64,000 nucleotides of DNA from DATDIC01 sp963764525 (GTDB taxonomy: Bacteria > Pseudomonadota > Alphaproteobacteria > Acetobacterales > Acetobacteraceae), in the NCBI GenBank assembly GCA_963764525.1, contig CAVXTC010000014.1:48214-112213 (forward strand), in the 5' to 3' direction. The notes under the pieces were generated by a model. That model was given only the letters and a program-made list of their open reading frames with translations, was not told where the DNA came from and searched no databases. Of this stretch, positions 1 to 9,426 are shown in pieces. Position 1 is the stretch's first letter; every line of letters begins with the position of its first letter. Both the position numbers and the translations under genes were made by a program.

Positions 1-1636
1 GCTGAAAACAATCACCTGGCCGCCGCGCGCCGCTGCCTCCTGCAAGTTCGACGCGGTCTTCTCGAACAGCGGACCGGACGGCACGATCGCGATCACCGGC
101 ACCGCCGGATCGATCAGCGCGATCGGACCGTGCTTCATTTCCCCGGCGGCATACCCCTCGGCATGGATGTAGCAGATTTCCTTCAGTTTCAGGGCGCCCT
201 CCAGGGCGATCGGGAAACAGGCGCCGCGGCCCAGGTACAGCACGTCGCGCGCCTGGGCGATCCGCTGCGCCAGCGCCTGGATCGTTTCGACACCGTCCAG
301 CACCGATGCCGCGGCGGCCGGAACCTGCAACAGGGCGTTGGTCATCGCCGCTTCGCGTTCCGCATCGATCGCCCCGCGGGCGCGGGCCACCGCGATGGCG
401 AAGCAGGCCAGCACCGTAAGCTGCGCGGTGAACGCCTTGGTGGAGGCAACCGCGATCTCCGGCCCGGCCATGGTGTCCAGGACGATGTCGCTCTCCCGCG
501 CCATCGTGCTCTCGGGCACGTTCAGCACGGACAGCACCGGCACATGCTGCGCACGCATGTATTTCAGCGCCGCCAACGCATCGGCGGTCTCGCCCGATTG
601 CGAGACGAGCAGCCCCAGGGTTCCCCGACCGAGCGGCGGTGACCGATAGCGGAACTCGCTGGCGACATCTATGTCGGCGGGCAGGCGGGCGATCTCCTCG
701 ATCCAGTGTCCGGCCGGCCAGGGCGGCGAAATAGGCGCCGCCGCATGCGGTCAGGCTGATCCGCGATAGCGCCGCCAGATCGAATGGCAGGTCCGGCAGC
801 GCCACCGCGCGCGTCGCCGGATTGACCATGCGGTGCAGAGTGTCGCCGATCGCCGCCGGATGCTCGTGCAACTCCTTTTCCATGAAGTGGCGGAAATTGC
901 CCTTACCGATCGCCGCGCCGGTCAGCCGGGTCAGCTTCACCTCGCGCTCGATCTGGTCGCCGGCGGTATCGAAGAAGCGGGCGCCCTTGCGATCGACCAC
1001 GGTCCAGTCGCCGTCCTGCAGATACGCGATCCGTTTGGTCAGCGGCGCCAGCGCCAGCGCGTCGGAGCCGACGAACATCTCGTCGTCCCCGAATCCCACC
1101 GCGAGCGGCGCCCCATGCTGCGCTCCAACGATCAGCTCCGGATGGCCGGCGAAGATCATCGCCAGCGCATAGGCGCCTTCCAGCCGACGGAACGCCGCCC
1201 CGGCCGCCGCGATCGGCTCCATGCCACGCCGCAGGTTCAGATCGACGAGCTGCGCCACCGTTTCCGTGTCTGTCTCGGTGGAGAATTCCTGCCCGTCCGC
1301 CTCCAGCTCCGCGCGCAGTTCCGCGTGGTTCTCGATGATGCCGTTGTGCACGATGGAAACACGGGCGGTGCCGTGCGGGTGGGCGTTGCTTTCGGTGGGC
1401 GCGCCGTGGGTGGCCCAGCGGGTATGGCCGATCCCCGTTGTCCCCGGCAGCGGCGCCCGGTCCAGCACGGTGGCGAGGTTGCCGAGCTTTCCCTCGGCGC
1501 GCCGCCGTTCGATGTGACCGTTCACCAGCGTGGCGACGCCGGCGCTGTCGTAGCCACGATATTCCAGCCGCCGCAGCGCCTCGACCAGCAGAGGTGCGGC
1601 CGGCCGCGCCCCGATCACGCCGATGATTCCGCACAT
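1..1636 (-). CDS. glmS: Glutamine-fructose-6-phosphate aminotransferase, 3' end outside window, one frameshift
   Basis: Makes glucosamine-6-phosphate from fructose-6-phosphate and glutamine, the first step to UDP-GlcNAc. The product starts MCGIIGVIG, so Cys2 is the N-terminal nucleophile of the class-II glutaminase domain, followed by RRLEYRGYDSAGVA and HTRWATHG. The two SIS sugar-isomerase domains follow, with VSQSGETADAL, AGPEIAVASTKAFTAQL and GRGACFPIALEGALKLKEI. The reading frame shifts by one extra base near 706, between LTACGGAYFAALAGRT and WIEEIARLPADIDVASEFRY. With that base removed the spacing between the conserved Cys and Trp is the usual 12 residues. The loop normally written FMxKEIxEQP reads FMEKELHEHP. 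It starts 3 bp after glmU stops, so the two are one operon. The C-terminal part lies off the left edge. Identification is certain; whether the frameshift is real is not. Confidence 0.95.
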   Translation of the reverse strand, partial: MCGIIGVIGARPAAPLLVEALRRLEYRGYDSAGVATLVNGHIERRRAEGKLGNLATVLDRAPLPGTTGIGHTRWATHGAPTESNAHPHGTARVSIVHNGIIENHAELRAELEADGQEFSTETDTETVAQLVDLNLRRGMEPIAAAGAAFRRLEGAYALAMIFAGHPELIVGAQHGAPLAVGFGDDEMFVGSDALALAPLTKRIAYLQDGDWTVVDRKGARFFDTAGDQIEREVKLTRLTGAAIGKGNFRHFMEKELHEHPAAIGDTLHRMVNPATRAVALPDLPFDLAALSRISLTACGGAYFAALAGRTLDRGDRPPARRHRCRQRVPLSVTAARSGNPGAARLAIGRDRRCVGGAEIHACAACAGAVRAERAREHDGAGERHRPGHHGRAGDRGCLHQGVHRAAYGAGLLRHRGGPRPRGDRCGTRSGDDQRPVAGSGRRGIGAGRCRNDPGAGAADRPGARRAVPGPRRLFPDRPGGRPETEGNLLHPCRGVCRRGNEARSDRADRSGGAGDRDRAVRSAVREDRVELAGGSGARRPGDCFQ

Positions 1637-1639
1637 GTC

Positions 1640-2960
1640 CTAGCGCCTTTTCGTCCGTTGCTGTTCCCGGAACACCGCCGCGCGGCCCGGCTTGGCGACC
1701 TGCCGGCCGCGGCCGATCGCCAGCGCGTCGGCCGCCACGTCTTCGGTGATCACGCTGCCGGCCGCGGTGATCGCGCCGGCGCCCACTTGCACCGGCGCCA
1801 CCAGCGCGGTGTTCGAGCCGATGAAGGCGCCGGCGCCGATCGTGGTGCGATGCTTGGCGAAACCGTCGTAATTGCAGGTGATGGTGCCGGCGCCGATATT
1901 GGCGCCCTCGCCGACCTCGGCATCGCCGAGATAGGTCAGGTGATTGGCCTTCGCCCCGGCGCCGAGTGAGGCGGCCTTCAACTCCACGAAGTTGCCGACA
2001 TGGGCGCCGGCGCCTAGCACCGTGCCGGGGCGCAGCCGCGCGAACGGGCCGATCAGGCAGTCCTCACCCACCGTGCAGCCCTCCAGATGGCTGAAGGCGC
2101 GGATCTCCGTCCCCGACCCCACGGTCACGCCGGGGCCGAACACCACGCTGGGGCCGAGCGTCACGTCCGCCGCCAGCGCGGTATCGGCGCACAGGAACAC
2201 CGAGTTGGGATCGGTCATGGTGACCCCGGCGTCCATCGCCGCAGCGCGCAGGCGGCCCTGCACCACCGCCTCGGCCGTCGCCAGCTCGGCGCGGGAGTTG
2301 ATGCCGGCCAGCTCCTGCTCAGGCGCTTCCACGGCGGCCACCCGGCGTCCCTCGGTCCGCGCGAACACCACCGTGTCGGTGAGGTAGTATTCGCCGCGGG
2401 CGTTGTCGGCGCGCACCGCTGCCAGCCAGCGCGCCATGTCGGCGGCGGCGGCGCACAGGACGCCGGCGTTGCACAGGCCGACCGCCCGCTCGGTGGCCGA
2501 GGCGTCGGCCCATTCGACGATGTGGTCCACATAGGGGCCGTCGCCGATCACCCGGCCGTAGCGGTCCGGATCGGCCGGCCGCATCGCCAGCAGCACCAGT
2601 CCGGCATCACCGGCAGCCCGGCGGTCCAGCAGGGCGCGGAGCGTTTCCGGTCGGATCAGCGGGTTGTCGGCGTACAGCACCGCCACGTCGCCGGTACCGA
2701 ACCAGGGAGCGGCCTGCAGCGCGGCGTGCGCGGTGCCCAGCCGATCGTTCTGGATCACGCAGCGATGCGGCCGGGCGGCGGCTTCCAGCGCCGCCATGTC
2801 AGGCCCCACGACCACCACCACCTGGTCGAACGCCGCCGCACAACTCGCCAGCAGGTATTGCAGCATCGGCCGGCCGGCAATCTTGTGCAGCGCCTTGGGC
2901 AAGGACGATTGCATGCGGGTGTTCGAGGCCGGCGGCCAGGATCACAGCGGTTGCAGGCAT
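1640..2960 (-). CDS. glmU: Bifunctional GlcN-1-P acetyltransferase / GlcNAc-1-P uridylyltransferase, frameshift near the start
   Basis: Performs the last two steps of UDP-GlcNAc synthesis in the cytosol. The N-terminal nucleotidyltransferase domain shows LPKALHKIAGRPMLQYLL, NDRLGTAHA and LYADNPLIRP. The C-terminal left-handed beta-helix shows hexapeptide repeats (GPFARLRPGTVLGAGAHVGN, NHLTYLGDAEVGEGANIGAG, TITCNYDGFAKHRTTIGAG), typical of the acetyltransferase half. The ATG at 2960 gives MPATAVILAAGL, the family's start, but between that and MQSSLPKAL there are 10 bases where 9 are expected. A one-base insertion near 2921 therefore disrupts the G-T-R signature of the nucleotide loop. The downstream ATG at 2914 would lose the essential LAAGxGxR motif, so I prefer 2960 with an indel. 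Length is about 440 residues. Operon with glmS; divergent from gph. Confidence 0.95.
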
Positions 2961-3061
2961 CACGGTTCCTCGTTCCACTCAACGCCCTAGCGGTGCAGCC
3001 TAGCCCGTGTCAAAGCCGGTCGGCATGACACTCTTCACATTGCGTATCGGAGGTTAATAGC

Positions 3062-3733
3062 GTGCCCCGGACCCTGCTGCTGGACCTGGATGGCACGCTG
3101 GTGGACTCGGTGCCGGACCTGGCGGCAGCGCTCAACCGGCTGATGACGGCCCGGGGGCTGGCCGCGTTCTCGTTGACTGAGGTCGCCGGAATGGTGGGCG
3201 ATGGGGTGGAGCCGCTGGTCCAGCGCGCCTTCGCCGCCCGGGGCCGGACGCCGGCGCCCGGCGATATTGCCGAATACGTTGCCGATTATGGTGCCCACTA
3301 CGCGGTGGCGTCACGCTTGTACCCGGATGTGGACATCACGCTGCGCGCCATGCGGGCCGAGGGCTGGCGGCTTGCGGTCTGCACCAACAAGCTGGAGCGG
3401 CCGGCGCGGGCGCTGCTGGAAACGCTCGGGCTGGGCGGGCTGTTCGCCGCGATCGGCGGCGGCGACAGTTTTCCGGTCCGCAAGCCGGATCCGGCGCACC
3501 TGCTGGCGACCCTGGAACGGGCGGGCGGTGATCGCGCCGGGGCGGTGATGGTCGGGGATCATGCCAACGACGTGGCAGCCGCACATGGCGCCAGGGTTCC
3601 GTGCATCTTCGCCGGCTGGGGGTATGGCACGCCGGCAATGGCGGCCGGTGCGGATGCCATCGCTCTGGGTTTCGCTGAACTGCCTGGGATCGCTGCGGGG
3701 CTGTCGCCCGGCAGTCAGCGATTGGGAACGTGA
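3062..3733 (+). CDS. gph: Phosphoglycolate phosphatase (HAD superfamily)
   Basis: Dephosphorylates 2-phosphoglycolate to glycolate, a cytosolic salvage step. The 223-residue product has HAD motif I LLLDLDGTLVDS at residues 5-16 (nucleophile and acid/base Asp), motif II in AVCTNK, a conserved Lys in RKPDPAHL and motif III in VMVGDHANDVAAA. The cap between motifs I and II has the alpha-helical Gph/PGP layout. The start is GTG, decided by a good GGAGG about 8 bases upstream. It is divergent from glmU with a 100-bp gap that must hold both promoters. Other small HAD phosphatases look alike, so the exact substrate is by family resemblance. Confidence 0.85.
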   Translation: MPRTLLLDLDGTLVDSVPDLAAALNRLMTARGLAAFSLTEVAGMVGDGVEPLVQRAFAARGRTPAPGDIAEYVADYGAHYAVASRLYPDVDITLRAMRAEGWRLAVCTNKLERPARALLETLGLGGLFAAIGGGDSFPVRKPDPAHLLATLERAGGDRAGAVMVGDHANDVAAAHGARVPCIFAGWGYGTPAMAAGADAIALGFAELPGIAAGLSPGSQRLGT

Positions 3734-3892
3734 TGAACCCAGCGATGCTGAGGGGCACTGGTCGCACTGGAAGCCGCGCCAAATAGCCCGGTCATACCAC
3801 GGCTCTCGCGCCCTTCTCGGACGTTCAGTCGATGCGACCCGAACGTCAGGTGTGGCCGAGAGCGGACAAGTCGTCGCGTTCGTGCGTGGATC

Positions 3893-5455
3893 TCACAAGC
3901 TCAGGAATACCCTCAGGGCGGCGAGTAGGGCTTTAGGGTCGTACTGGCCCTGGTAGACAGGGGGTGGAGAGGGGCCGCGCTTCAGAAGAAGGTGGATCGC
4001 CTCCCAGGCGCTGCGAGCGGAGTATTCGATGGTGAAGGCGATATCGCGCGAGAGTTCAACGTATTGACCGATGAGGCCGAGATTGGTTGCACCCTGGGGT
4101 ACGACAGGCGGACGATCGGTGCTACGGCGCGGAAGCCAGATGTTGTTGACGTAAGGCAGGTCACAGGGGATGCAGATCGAATCGGCCCGGACACGGTCGA
4201 GAAGCTGGTCGAAGCGCAGGTGACGCAGGGCCTCCTCCAGGATCTCGGCGCCGGTGCAGGAACTCATCCGCTTCTTGACAAAGTCGCCGGTACGCTCGGG
4301 ATACAGGCCATAGCCCCACCAGAGAGAAGTGCCGGACGGTTGGCCGATCACTTCCGGCTGGTAAAAGATGGTCAGCGTCAAAAGCCAGCTGGAGTCTTTG
4401 AGCGTCACGAGGCCACCAATGCCGGGCTCGCTGTTGGTCAGTTTGGAGAGGCGCTCGATGAACTCGACGCCGGTGGTGGTCACGGTGAAAGTAACCCAGC
4501 GGGAGTCGGAGATCTGGTCCGCCCCGAAAAAGCGGGCGGGGTTGCCAAAGCCGGGATAAGCCTGGGCGAGTCGTTGCCAGAGCGCGGAGGCGCGCCCGGC
4601 CCGCTGTGGCGGGGGCGGTTCGGTCATGGTGCCCTGCGACAGGTCCTCGGCCTGTGAGCCAAGGGTGACGAGCACGACGTCGCCGAGCGCGACTGCCACC
4701 GAACTGGTGGCCCCGTCCTGCTCGATCTCGAGCCGGTCAACGGTCAGACGGTCGGAGGCGGCGAAGCCGAGGTCATGGACGAAGGCTCCGGTCCGGACTG
4801 TCACAAACCGGGCGCGTAGCCAGGCCAGAAGCGGTTCGATGAAGGCCTGGTGTTGATTAACGGGCGTGCGCAAGACGTGCTGCATCGTCGATAGGTCGGG
4901 AAACAGGTACAGGAATCGATTCAGATAGCGGCGGAACTCGGTCGCGCTGTGCTGGGGCAGCGAGCCCATGATCGTCGACCAGAGCAGCCAAAATTCGGTG
5001 GCGAAGAAGCGGGGCCCAAAGAATTCATCGATGCGGCGGCCGTCGAGCCTGGGCTCCGGCGTCAGCGAGAGGCGGGCGAGGGCGAGGGCGTCGCGCAGGG
5101 TCAGGCCGAAGCGAGGGCCCTGGACGATGTTGCCGTTGCGATCGAGGATGTGCGCACGATCGTTAAAGGGATGCTGTTCGTTGAAAGCAAAGAATGCGTC
5201 CCGGACGGAGACGGAGGGGTCGCTGGCGGAGGGGATCGACTGAAGCAGATCGAACGTGCAGCGAAATTCGCGATCGAACACGGAGCCGGGCATGTTGTAG
5301 CCCGTCTCGGGCCCGCCGGTGAGGAACAAGCCGCCGCCCATTTGGCGGTCGGCTTCGTAGATGGTTATGTCCTCGCCGGGTACGTCCGCGTTGCGGATCA
5401 GGAAGAATGCTGCCGCTAGTCCACCGAACCCGCCGCCGACGATGTGCGCCTTCAT
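3893..5455 (-). CDS. Oleate-hydratase-like FAD protein (MCRA family), short form with unusual active-site loop
   Basis: The 520-residue product belongs to the myosin-cross-reactive-antigen/oleate hydratase family, which adds water to cis-9 double bonds of free fatty acids using FAD as a structural cofactor. Visible are the dinucleotide-binding start VGGGFGGLAAAFFLIRN, the DITIYEADRQMGGGLFLTGG segment, FDLLQSIPS, FFATEFWLLWSTIMGSLPQHSATEFRRYL-type sequence, and the C-terminal LPYVNNIWLPRRSTDRP and NLGLIGQYVELSRDIAFTIE blocks. From memory of the family, the catalytic loop is normally RGGRxMExxxEC; here the equivalent stretch is MPGSVFDREFRC, so the Arg and acidic residues differ. It may have other chemistry or substrate. 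It stands alone, with no obvious operon partner. The 395-bp gap to the next gene holds no convincing gene. Confidence 0.8.
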   Translation of the reverse strand: MKAHIVGGGFGGLAAAFFLIRNADVPGEDITIYEADRQMGGGLFLTGGPETGYNMPGSVFDREFRCTFDLLQSIPSASDPSVSVRDAFFAFNEQHPFNDRAHILDRNGNIVQGPRFGLTLRDALALARLSLTPEPRLDGRRIDEFFGPRFFATEFWLLWSTIMGSLPQHSATEFRRYLNRFLYLFPDLSTMQHVLRTPVNQHQAFIEPLLAWLRARFVTVRTGAFVHDLGFAASDRLTVDRLEIEQDGATSSVAVALGDVVLVTLGSQAEDLSQGTMTEPPPPQRAGRASALWQRLAQAYPGFGNPARFFGADQISDSRWVTFTVTTTGVEFIERLSKLTNSEPGIGGLVTLKDSSWLLTLTIFYQPEVIGQPSGTSLWWGYGLYPERTGDFVKKRMSSCTGAEILEEALRHLRFDQLLDRVRADSICIPCDLPYVNNIWLPRRSTDRPPVVPQGATNLGLIGQYVELSRDIAFTIEYSARSAWEAIHLLLKRGPSPPPVYQGQYDPKALLAALRVFLSL

Positions 5456-5850
5456 CCCCGGTTCCCCTTCGGCGATGTCCTGGAGAGAAGTTTAGCCTGA
5501 GCGCTGCACATCATGAAGATGCGCAAGCCGGCGAGACTGCTTTGACATCACTGCCTGCGCGCAAGGCAGCCCCGCTTGTTCGAATCCGGTTCAGACGTTG
5601 TTCTGGACAGCACGCAGTTTGACCGTTTGACGGGCTGTCCCGAGCTCCGATCCGTTGACTCCCATTATTTCCGGCGGTCGATCTGAGTACTTCGATTCCG
5701 CTTGTGGACTTTCTTTCGACATGCCGTCCATGTCGGCTTTTCACCCGCGGGCGTTGCCCGCACTTGGCGCTATTCTTCTTCTGACACAGGGTTCGCTGTT
5801 GGATAGCTTGTGAGCAGCTCGGGCCAGGCTCGCCGGACGCCGCTGCCCCC
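5456..5850. other. Intergenic gap, nothing recognised
   Basis: A 395-bp stretch between the oleate-hydratase-like gene and the ABC permease. Open frames exist on the minus strand but have no homology I recognise and no ribosome-binding site. Composition is less GC-rich than its neighbours. It probably holds the promoter of the oleate-hydratase-like gene near 5456-5560. Confidence 0.5.
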
Positions 5851-6717
5851 TCACCGCCGCTTCGCATACGGATCCAGCCAGTCGCGCAACCCGTCCCCCA
5901 TGAAGTTGAACCCCATCACCACCGTCAGGATCGCAAGCCCCGGGAACGTCGCAACCCACCATTGGCTGACCAGTTCGCGCCCCTCCGAAACCATCGAGCC
6001 CCACTCCGGCGTCGGCGGCACCACCCCGAGCCCAAGAAACGACAGCCCGGCAAACACCAGGATGGCATTGCCCAGATCCAGCGTCGCCAGCACGATCAGC
6101 GGCCCGACCGCGTTCGGCAGGATCTGCCGCAGCACGATATGCAGCGGCCCAAACCCCACCGACTGCGCCGCATCGACATAATCCAACGCGCGCTGCTGGA
6201 TGATCAGGCTGCGCGCCAGCCGCGAGAATTTCGGCCACCAGACCACCAGCATGGCCAGCACTGTGTTGCGCGTGCCGATCCCCAATGCAGCCGCAATCGC
6301 CATCGCCAGAATGATCGGCGGAAAGCAGAACACCAGGTCGGTCAGCCGCATCACCAGTTCCTCGATCCAGCCCCGCGCATATCCGGCGAACGCCCCGACC
6401 AGCGTGCCGAACCCGCCGGCGATCAGCACCACGGCGAAGCCCACCGACAGCGACACCCGCGCGCCGTAGATCACCCGCGTGGCCACATCGCGGCCCAACC
6501 CGTCCGTGCCGAACCAGTGCAGCAGCGACGGCGCCTCCAGCCGGTGCGCTACATCGACGGCATCCGGCGGATAGGGCGCCATCCATGGCGCGAAGGCGGT
6601 CAGCAAAGCCCAGATGACGATCACCCCGGCGCCGGCAACCGCCAGCCCGTAGCGCCGTCGCCAGCGCACCGACGCGCTGGCCGGTGCGATCAGCCCCAGG
6701 GCGGCAACGTCGCTCAT
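5851..6717 (-). CDS. ABC transporter permease, DppC/NikC type
   Basis: Inner-membrane subunit of a peptide/nickel/opine-type ABC importer. The 288-residue product has an N-terminal membrane helix (IVIWALLTAFAPWMAPY), then the binding-protein-dependent permease core with GTDGLGRDVATRVIYGARVSL, the DppC signature, and the EAA loop in VDAAQSVGFGPLHIVLRQILPN. The C-terminal GDGLRDWLDPYAKRR is typical of DppC proteins. Its ATG overlaps the stop of the DppB-type gene upstream by 4 bp (ATGA), so the two are translationally coupled. No ATPase gene lies beside it. Confidence 0.9.
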   Translation of the reverse strand: MSDVAALGLIAPASASVRWRRRYGLAVAGAGVIVIWALLTAFAPWMAPYPPDAVDVAHRLEAPSLLHWFGTDGLGRDVATRVIYGARVSLSVGFAVVLIAGGFGTLVGAFAGYARGWIEELVMRLTDLVFCFPPIILAMAIAAALGIGTRNTVLAMLVVWWPKFSRLARSLIIQQRALDYVDAAQSVGFGPLHIVLRQILPNAVGPLIVLATLDLGNAILVFAGLSFLGLGVVPPTPEWGSMVSEGRELVSQWWVATFPGLAILTVVMGFNFMGDGLRDWLDPYAKRR

Positions 6718-7727
6718 CGCTTCACCGCCCGCGGATCGAGCGCCGCGTAAGACAGATCGACGATGAAATTCACCAGGATGAACACCGCCGCGACCACCGT
6801 CGTGATCCCCATGATGGCGGGAAAATCGAGCGCCACGGCGCTCTGGAACGTGTAGCGCCCGAGCCCCGGCCAGGAGAACACCGTCTCGGTCAGCACCGCG
6901 CCGGAGAGCAGGTTGGCGTACGCAAGCCCACCCAGCGTCACCACCGGCAGCACCGCGTTCGGCAACGCGTGCCCCAGCACCACCGCACGCGCCCGCAAGC
7001 CCTTCGCCCGCGCCACGCGCACGTAGTCCTGCGACAGCGCTTCCAGCATGGCGGCGCGCATCGTGCGGGTGATCAGTCCCAGCGTCGCGAACGCCAGCAC
7101 CGTGGCCGGCAGGACCAGATGCGCGAGGGCGTCATGAAAAGCCCCCCAGTCGCCCTGCAGCGCCACGTCCACCAGCAGCATGCCGGTGATCCGGTCGGGC
7201 GGGAACGCCGTCGGATCGATCTGCCCCGGACCGGGAGCAACACCCAGCCCTCCGTAGAACACCGCCAGCATGATGAAGGCGAGCCAGAACCCCGGCACCG
7301 ACACGCCGAGCAGCGAAGCAACGCGGGCGACATGGTCGATCCAACTGTCCCGCCGCACGGCAGCGAGAATACCAAGCGGCAAGCCGACCAGCAGCGACAG
7401 CAGGAAGGCGGCCGATGCCAGCTCGACCGTGGCCGGCGCGTAATCGATGATGTCCTGCATGACCGGTCGGCGGGACACGATCGAGGTGCCGAGGTCGCCA
7501 TGCAGCAGGCCGGTCAGGAATATCCAGTAACGGTCCCACAGTGGCAGATCGAGCCCCCATTTATGGCGGAACGCCGCGACCATGACCGGGTTGGAGGCGG
7601 CCATCTCGCCAAGCTGGGCCAGCACGGGATCGCCGGGCACGGTGTTGGAAATCAGGAACACCGCCAATGAAGCGAGCAGCACCATGACCAACGACAGCAT
7701 CAGGCGGGAGGCGATGTAGCGGGTCAC
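6714..7727 (-). CDS. ABC transporter permease, DppB/NikB type
   Basis: Partner inner-membrane permease of the DppC-type protein. The 337-residue product starts GTG-Thr-Arg-Tyr-Ile, the usual DppB N terminus (TRYIASRLMLSLVMVLLASLAVFLI). It has the DppB periplasmic loop (NTVPGDPVLAQLGEMA) and the EAA motif in QDYVRVARAKGLRARAVVLG followed by HALPNAVLPVVT. The C-terminal FSWPGLGRYTFQSAVALDFP is highly conserved in the family. It lies 27 bp downstream of the solute-binding-protein gene on the same strand and overlaps the next permease. Substrate cannot be read from the permeases. Confidence 0.92.
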   Translation of the reverse strand: MTRYIASRLMLSLVMVLLASLAVFLISNTVPGDPVLAQLGEMAASNPVMVAAFRHKWGLDLPLWDRYWIFLTGLLHGDLGTSIVSRRPVMQDIIDYAPATVELASAAFLLSLLVGLPLGILAAVRRDSWIDHVARVASLLGVSVPGFWLAFIMLAVFYGGLGVAPGPGQIDPTAFPPDRITGMLLVDVALQGDWGAFHDALAHLVLPATVLAFATLGLITRTMRAAMLEALSQDYVRVARAKGLRARAVVLGHALPNAVLPVVTLGGLAYANLLSGAVLTETVFSWPGLGRYTFQSAVALDFPAIMGITTVVAAVFILVNFIVDLSYAALDPRAVKR

Positions 7728-7754
7728 GTGCCGCGCGGCCTCACCCGGCTGCGA

Positions 7755-9375
7755 TCAGGCGGGCTTGGCCGCGTTGAATTCCGCCAGCCAACCGGCCGCC
7801 GTCACGTTCAGGCCGGCCACGCTTTTGCGAATCCCCACCTGGTAGATCGGCTGGATCAGCACAAACAGATGCGCGAAGCCGACCATCTGCTCCTGGTATT
7901 TGCGCCACAGCACGGCGGCCTTGGCCAGGTCGCGCTCGGCTCCCGCATCGTGGACAAGCTGGTTGAATTCCGGCGGCACGTTCCAGTGTACCCGTTTGGC
8001 GACCCGCACGACCGTCGCTGATGCCCAGAGCTGATTCTCAACAGCCGGCGGATTCCAGAAACCCAGAGCCGCCTGAACCCGCCCGGTGGTGTAGAGCGTG
8101 TACATGTTCACCAGGTCGGTCGGCGCCAGCTCGACCTTGATGTTCACTTTCGCCAGATCGGATTGCAGCTTTTGCGCCACATCGGAGTAGGCAACCCCGG
8201 CAAGGATTGCGTTCGACGGATAGTGCAGCCGGAACCCGAAGCCTTCCGGCAGTCCTGCATCCGCAAGCAGTTGCCTGGCGCGTCGCAAGGTCCTGGTGGT
8301 AGCCGATCTGCTTCGTCAGCTCCGCGGTCGAGCCGTTGACGCCGACCGGCAGGAACGCCGCCGGACGCACCGCGAAACCGCCCGCAAGACCATTGATGAT
8401 GCCGTCGTAGTCGATCGCGTAGCCGATCGCCTGGCGCGCCTGCTGTTTCTGCAGCGCCGGATTATCCGGCGCCTCGGCGACCGCCATGTAGAGGTAATCG
8501 AGGCTCTGGTTGCGAACGACATTGATCTCCGGATTCCCCTTGAGCGTCGCCGCCTGTTCCGCGGTCAGGTTGAACGCCGCGTCCAGGTCGCCATGCGTCA
8601 GCGCCAGAAGCTGCGCGGCGCCATCACTCATGTGGCGGATCAGCAGGCGCTGGTAGCCCGGTTTGGGCGACGTCCAGTAGCGCGGATTGCGCACCATCTG
8701 GACCTGCTGGTTGTGCTGCCAGCCGACCAGCCGGTACGGGCCGGAGCCGACCGAGTTCTCGTTCAGCCAGGGGGTCGCCGTGTCGGTGTCGTGTGCGTCC
8801 GGGGCGTCGGTGCCGCCGTGTTGCACGACGACCGCCTTTTCGGTCACGCCGTATTCCGGGGCGGCGAGGATCGTTGCCAGCGGCTGCGTCGGATCCTTCA
8901 ACACGAAATCGACGGTCAGCGGATCGACTGCGACCACATGATCGACATGCGCCACGTACTGGCTTGCCTGATAGCCGAGATTGACAAGGCGGGTGAAGGA
9001 GAAGCGGACATCCTCGGCAGTGACCGGATTGCCTGACACGAACACGACGTCATCGCGCAGTTTGAAACGCAGCGTCTTGCCGTCCGGCAGGTACGACCAT
9101 TCCTTCGCGACACAGGGACGCAGCGTGATGTAGTCGCCGGGCGCCATCGTGACCAGCGGGTCGTAGGCGGCGCGCGTCGGCATCGGGCTGGAGTAGGACG
9201 TCACCTGGCCGGGATCGAGCGCGGTCGTGTCGTTCAGATCCAATCCGACCACGAGTGTTTCACGCCGTGCCGCGCTCTCCGCGCCGGCTGGGCGAGCCTG
9301 CGCGATCAGCGCGCCGAATAGCGTGCCGCCGCCGGTCAGGAACGGCCGCCGGCCGATGCCCTGCTGTTCGGTCAT
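7755..9375 (-). CDS. ABC solute-binding protein, family 5, with one frameshift
   Basis: Periplasmic receptor of the importer encoded by the next two genes. The N terminus has a twin-arginine-like leader (GIGRRPFLTGGGTLFGALIAQA), then VGLDLNDTTALDPGQVTSY and the family-5 signatures LRFKLRDDVVFVSGNPVTAEDVRFS and WLNENSVGSGPYRLVGWQ. The frame breaks near 8285: after IGYHQDLA one base appears to be missing, and RARQLLADAGLPEGFGFRL continues in another frame to the stop at 7755. Corrected, the protein is about 540 residues, normal for the family. Both halves are well conserved, so an indel error or very recent mutation is likely. The set resembles dipeptide/nickel/opine uptake without dppD/dppF. 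Confidence 0.88.
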
Positions 9376-9426
9376 CCGTGACCTCCCTGTTTATAGTGGG
9401 GCCTGTTTATAGTCGGGTTACATACG

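Noticed and set aside
833..1969. Long plus-strand frame opposite glmS/glmU
   Set aside because: Antisense shadow with Arg/Gly/Ala-rich translation; the minus-strand genes explain the region fully.
5575..5605. GTTCGAATCC sequence resembling a tRNA T-loop
   Set aside because: No T-stem pairing and no acceptor or anticodon arm around it.
5511..5867. A 118-codon minus-strand frame in the gap before the ABC permease
   Set aside because: Low-complexity, Ser/Arg-rich, overlaps the permease end, no homology or RBS; likely chance in high-GC DNA.
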